The notes under the pieces are model-generated. The model was given only the letters and a program-made list of their open reading frames with translations, ran no database searches and was not told the origin of the DNA. From Cercozoa sp. M6MM (Eukaryota; Endomyxa: Ascetosporea), in NCBI GenBank assembly GCA_040357565.1, contig JBDODJ010000085.1: a DNA stretch of 44,829 nucleotides; one strand, 5' to 3'. Both the position numbers and the translations under genes were made by a program. This document shows positions 44,706-44,829 of the stretch, piece by piece (position 1 is the stretch's first letter; each line of letters starts with the position of its first letter).

Positions 44706-44829
44706 CTGCCCGGCCGGGTCACAGATTAAATCAATCAGTGGACGCAGTCGATGACAGGAAAGTCTTGGTGGGGGGGGGGGGCGCGAAGGGGAGAGGAGGG
44801 GAGGGGACTGAAGACAACACGAGTGTACT

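Overview
The window is 44.8 kb of intron-dense nuclear DNA from a unicellular eukaryote. Almost every gene is cut by many short introns, mostly 41-110 nt, and coding exons are GC-rich. Introns carry TG/CA and TA microsatellites and G/C runs. There are three assembly gaps (100, 10 and 100 N). The gene content argues against an animal: the capping enzyme is the tunnel-fold Cet1-type RNA triphosphatase of fungi and many protists. The window also holds an ALG10 homologue, a PACS-like gene, and a giant surface protein with lectin, fibro-slime and filamin-like modules. I cannot name the species. A free-living flagellate or amoeboid protist fits best, but that is inference.

Layout, left to right. 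The 3' end of an importin-alpha gene (+, 17-750) faces the 3' end of a giant single-pass membrane protein gene (-, 1216-17383, about 4,700 residues). That protein reads signal peptide, N-terminal modules, trefoil-like, fibro-slime, L-type lectin, filamin-like repeats, about 40 half-LDLa cysteine modules, transmembrane helix, short tail. It starts head-to-head with ALG10 (+, 17997-19513). On the minus strand follow an ePHD plus tandem-BRCT gene (19700-22484, interrupted by a gap) and a calmodulin-like EF-hand gene with decayed loops (22762-23323). Next on the plus strand are a casein kinase 1 with a K-Ras4B-like polybasic CaaX tail (24213-27372) and a fibronectin-III receptor-like membrane protein (27844-31565). 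A PACS-like sorting adaptor (-, 32339-37781) starts head-to-head with the Cet1-type RNA triphosphatase (+, 37965-39689). Then come a twin-CX9C mitochondrial protein (-, 40366-40753), VPS28 of ESCRT-I (-, 41053-42166), a small dual-acylation candidate (+, 42673-43459), and the acidic 3' end of another gene (-, 44426-44705).

There is no operon-like logic, but membrane traffic and the cell surface dominate: two large type I surface proteins, a PACS-like adaptor, ESCRT-I VPS28, a lipid-anchored CK1, an acylated small protein and an N-glycan assembly enzyme. For the multi-exon models from ALG10 rightward I checked that splice phases agree from start to stop. The giant gene lacks a visible start codon, and the ePHD/BRCT gene probably lacks an exon hidden in a gap. 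I saw no tRNA, rRNA, CRISPR array or convincing mobile element.
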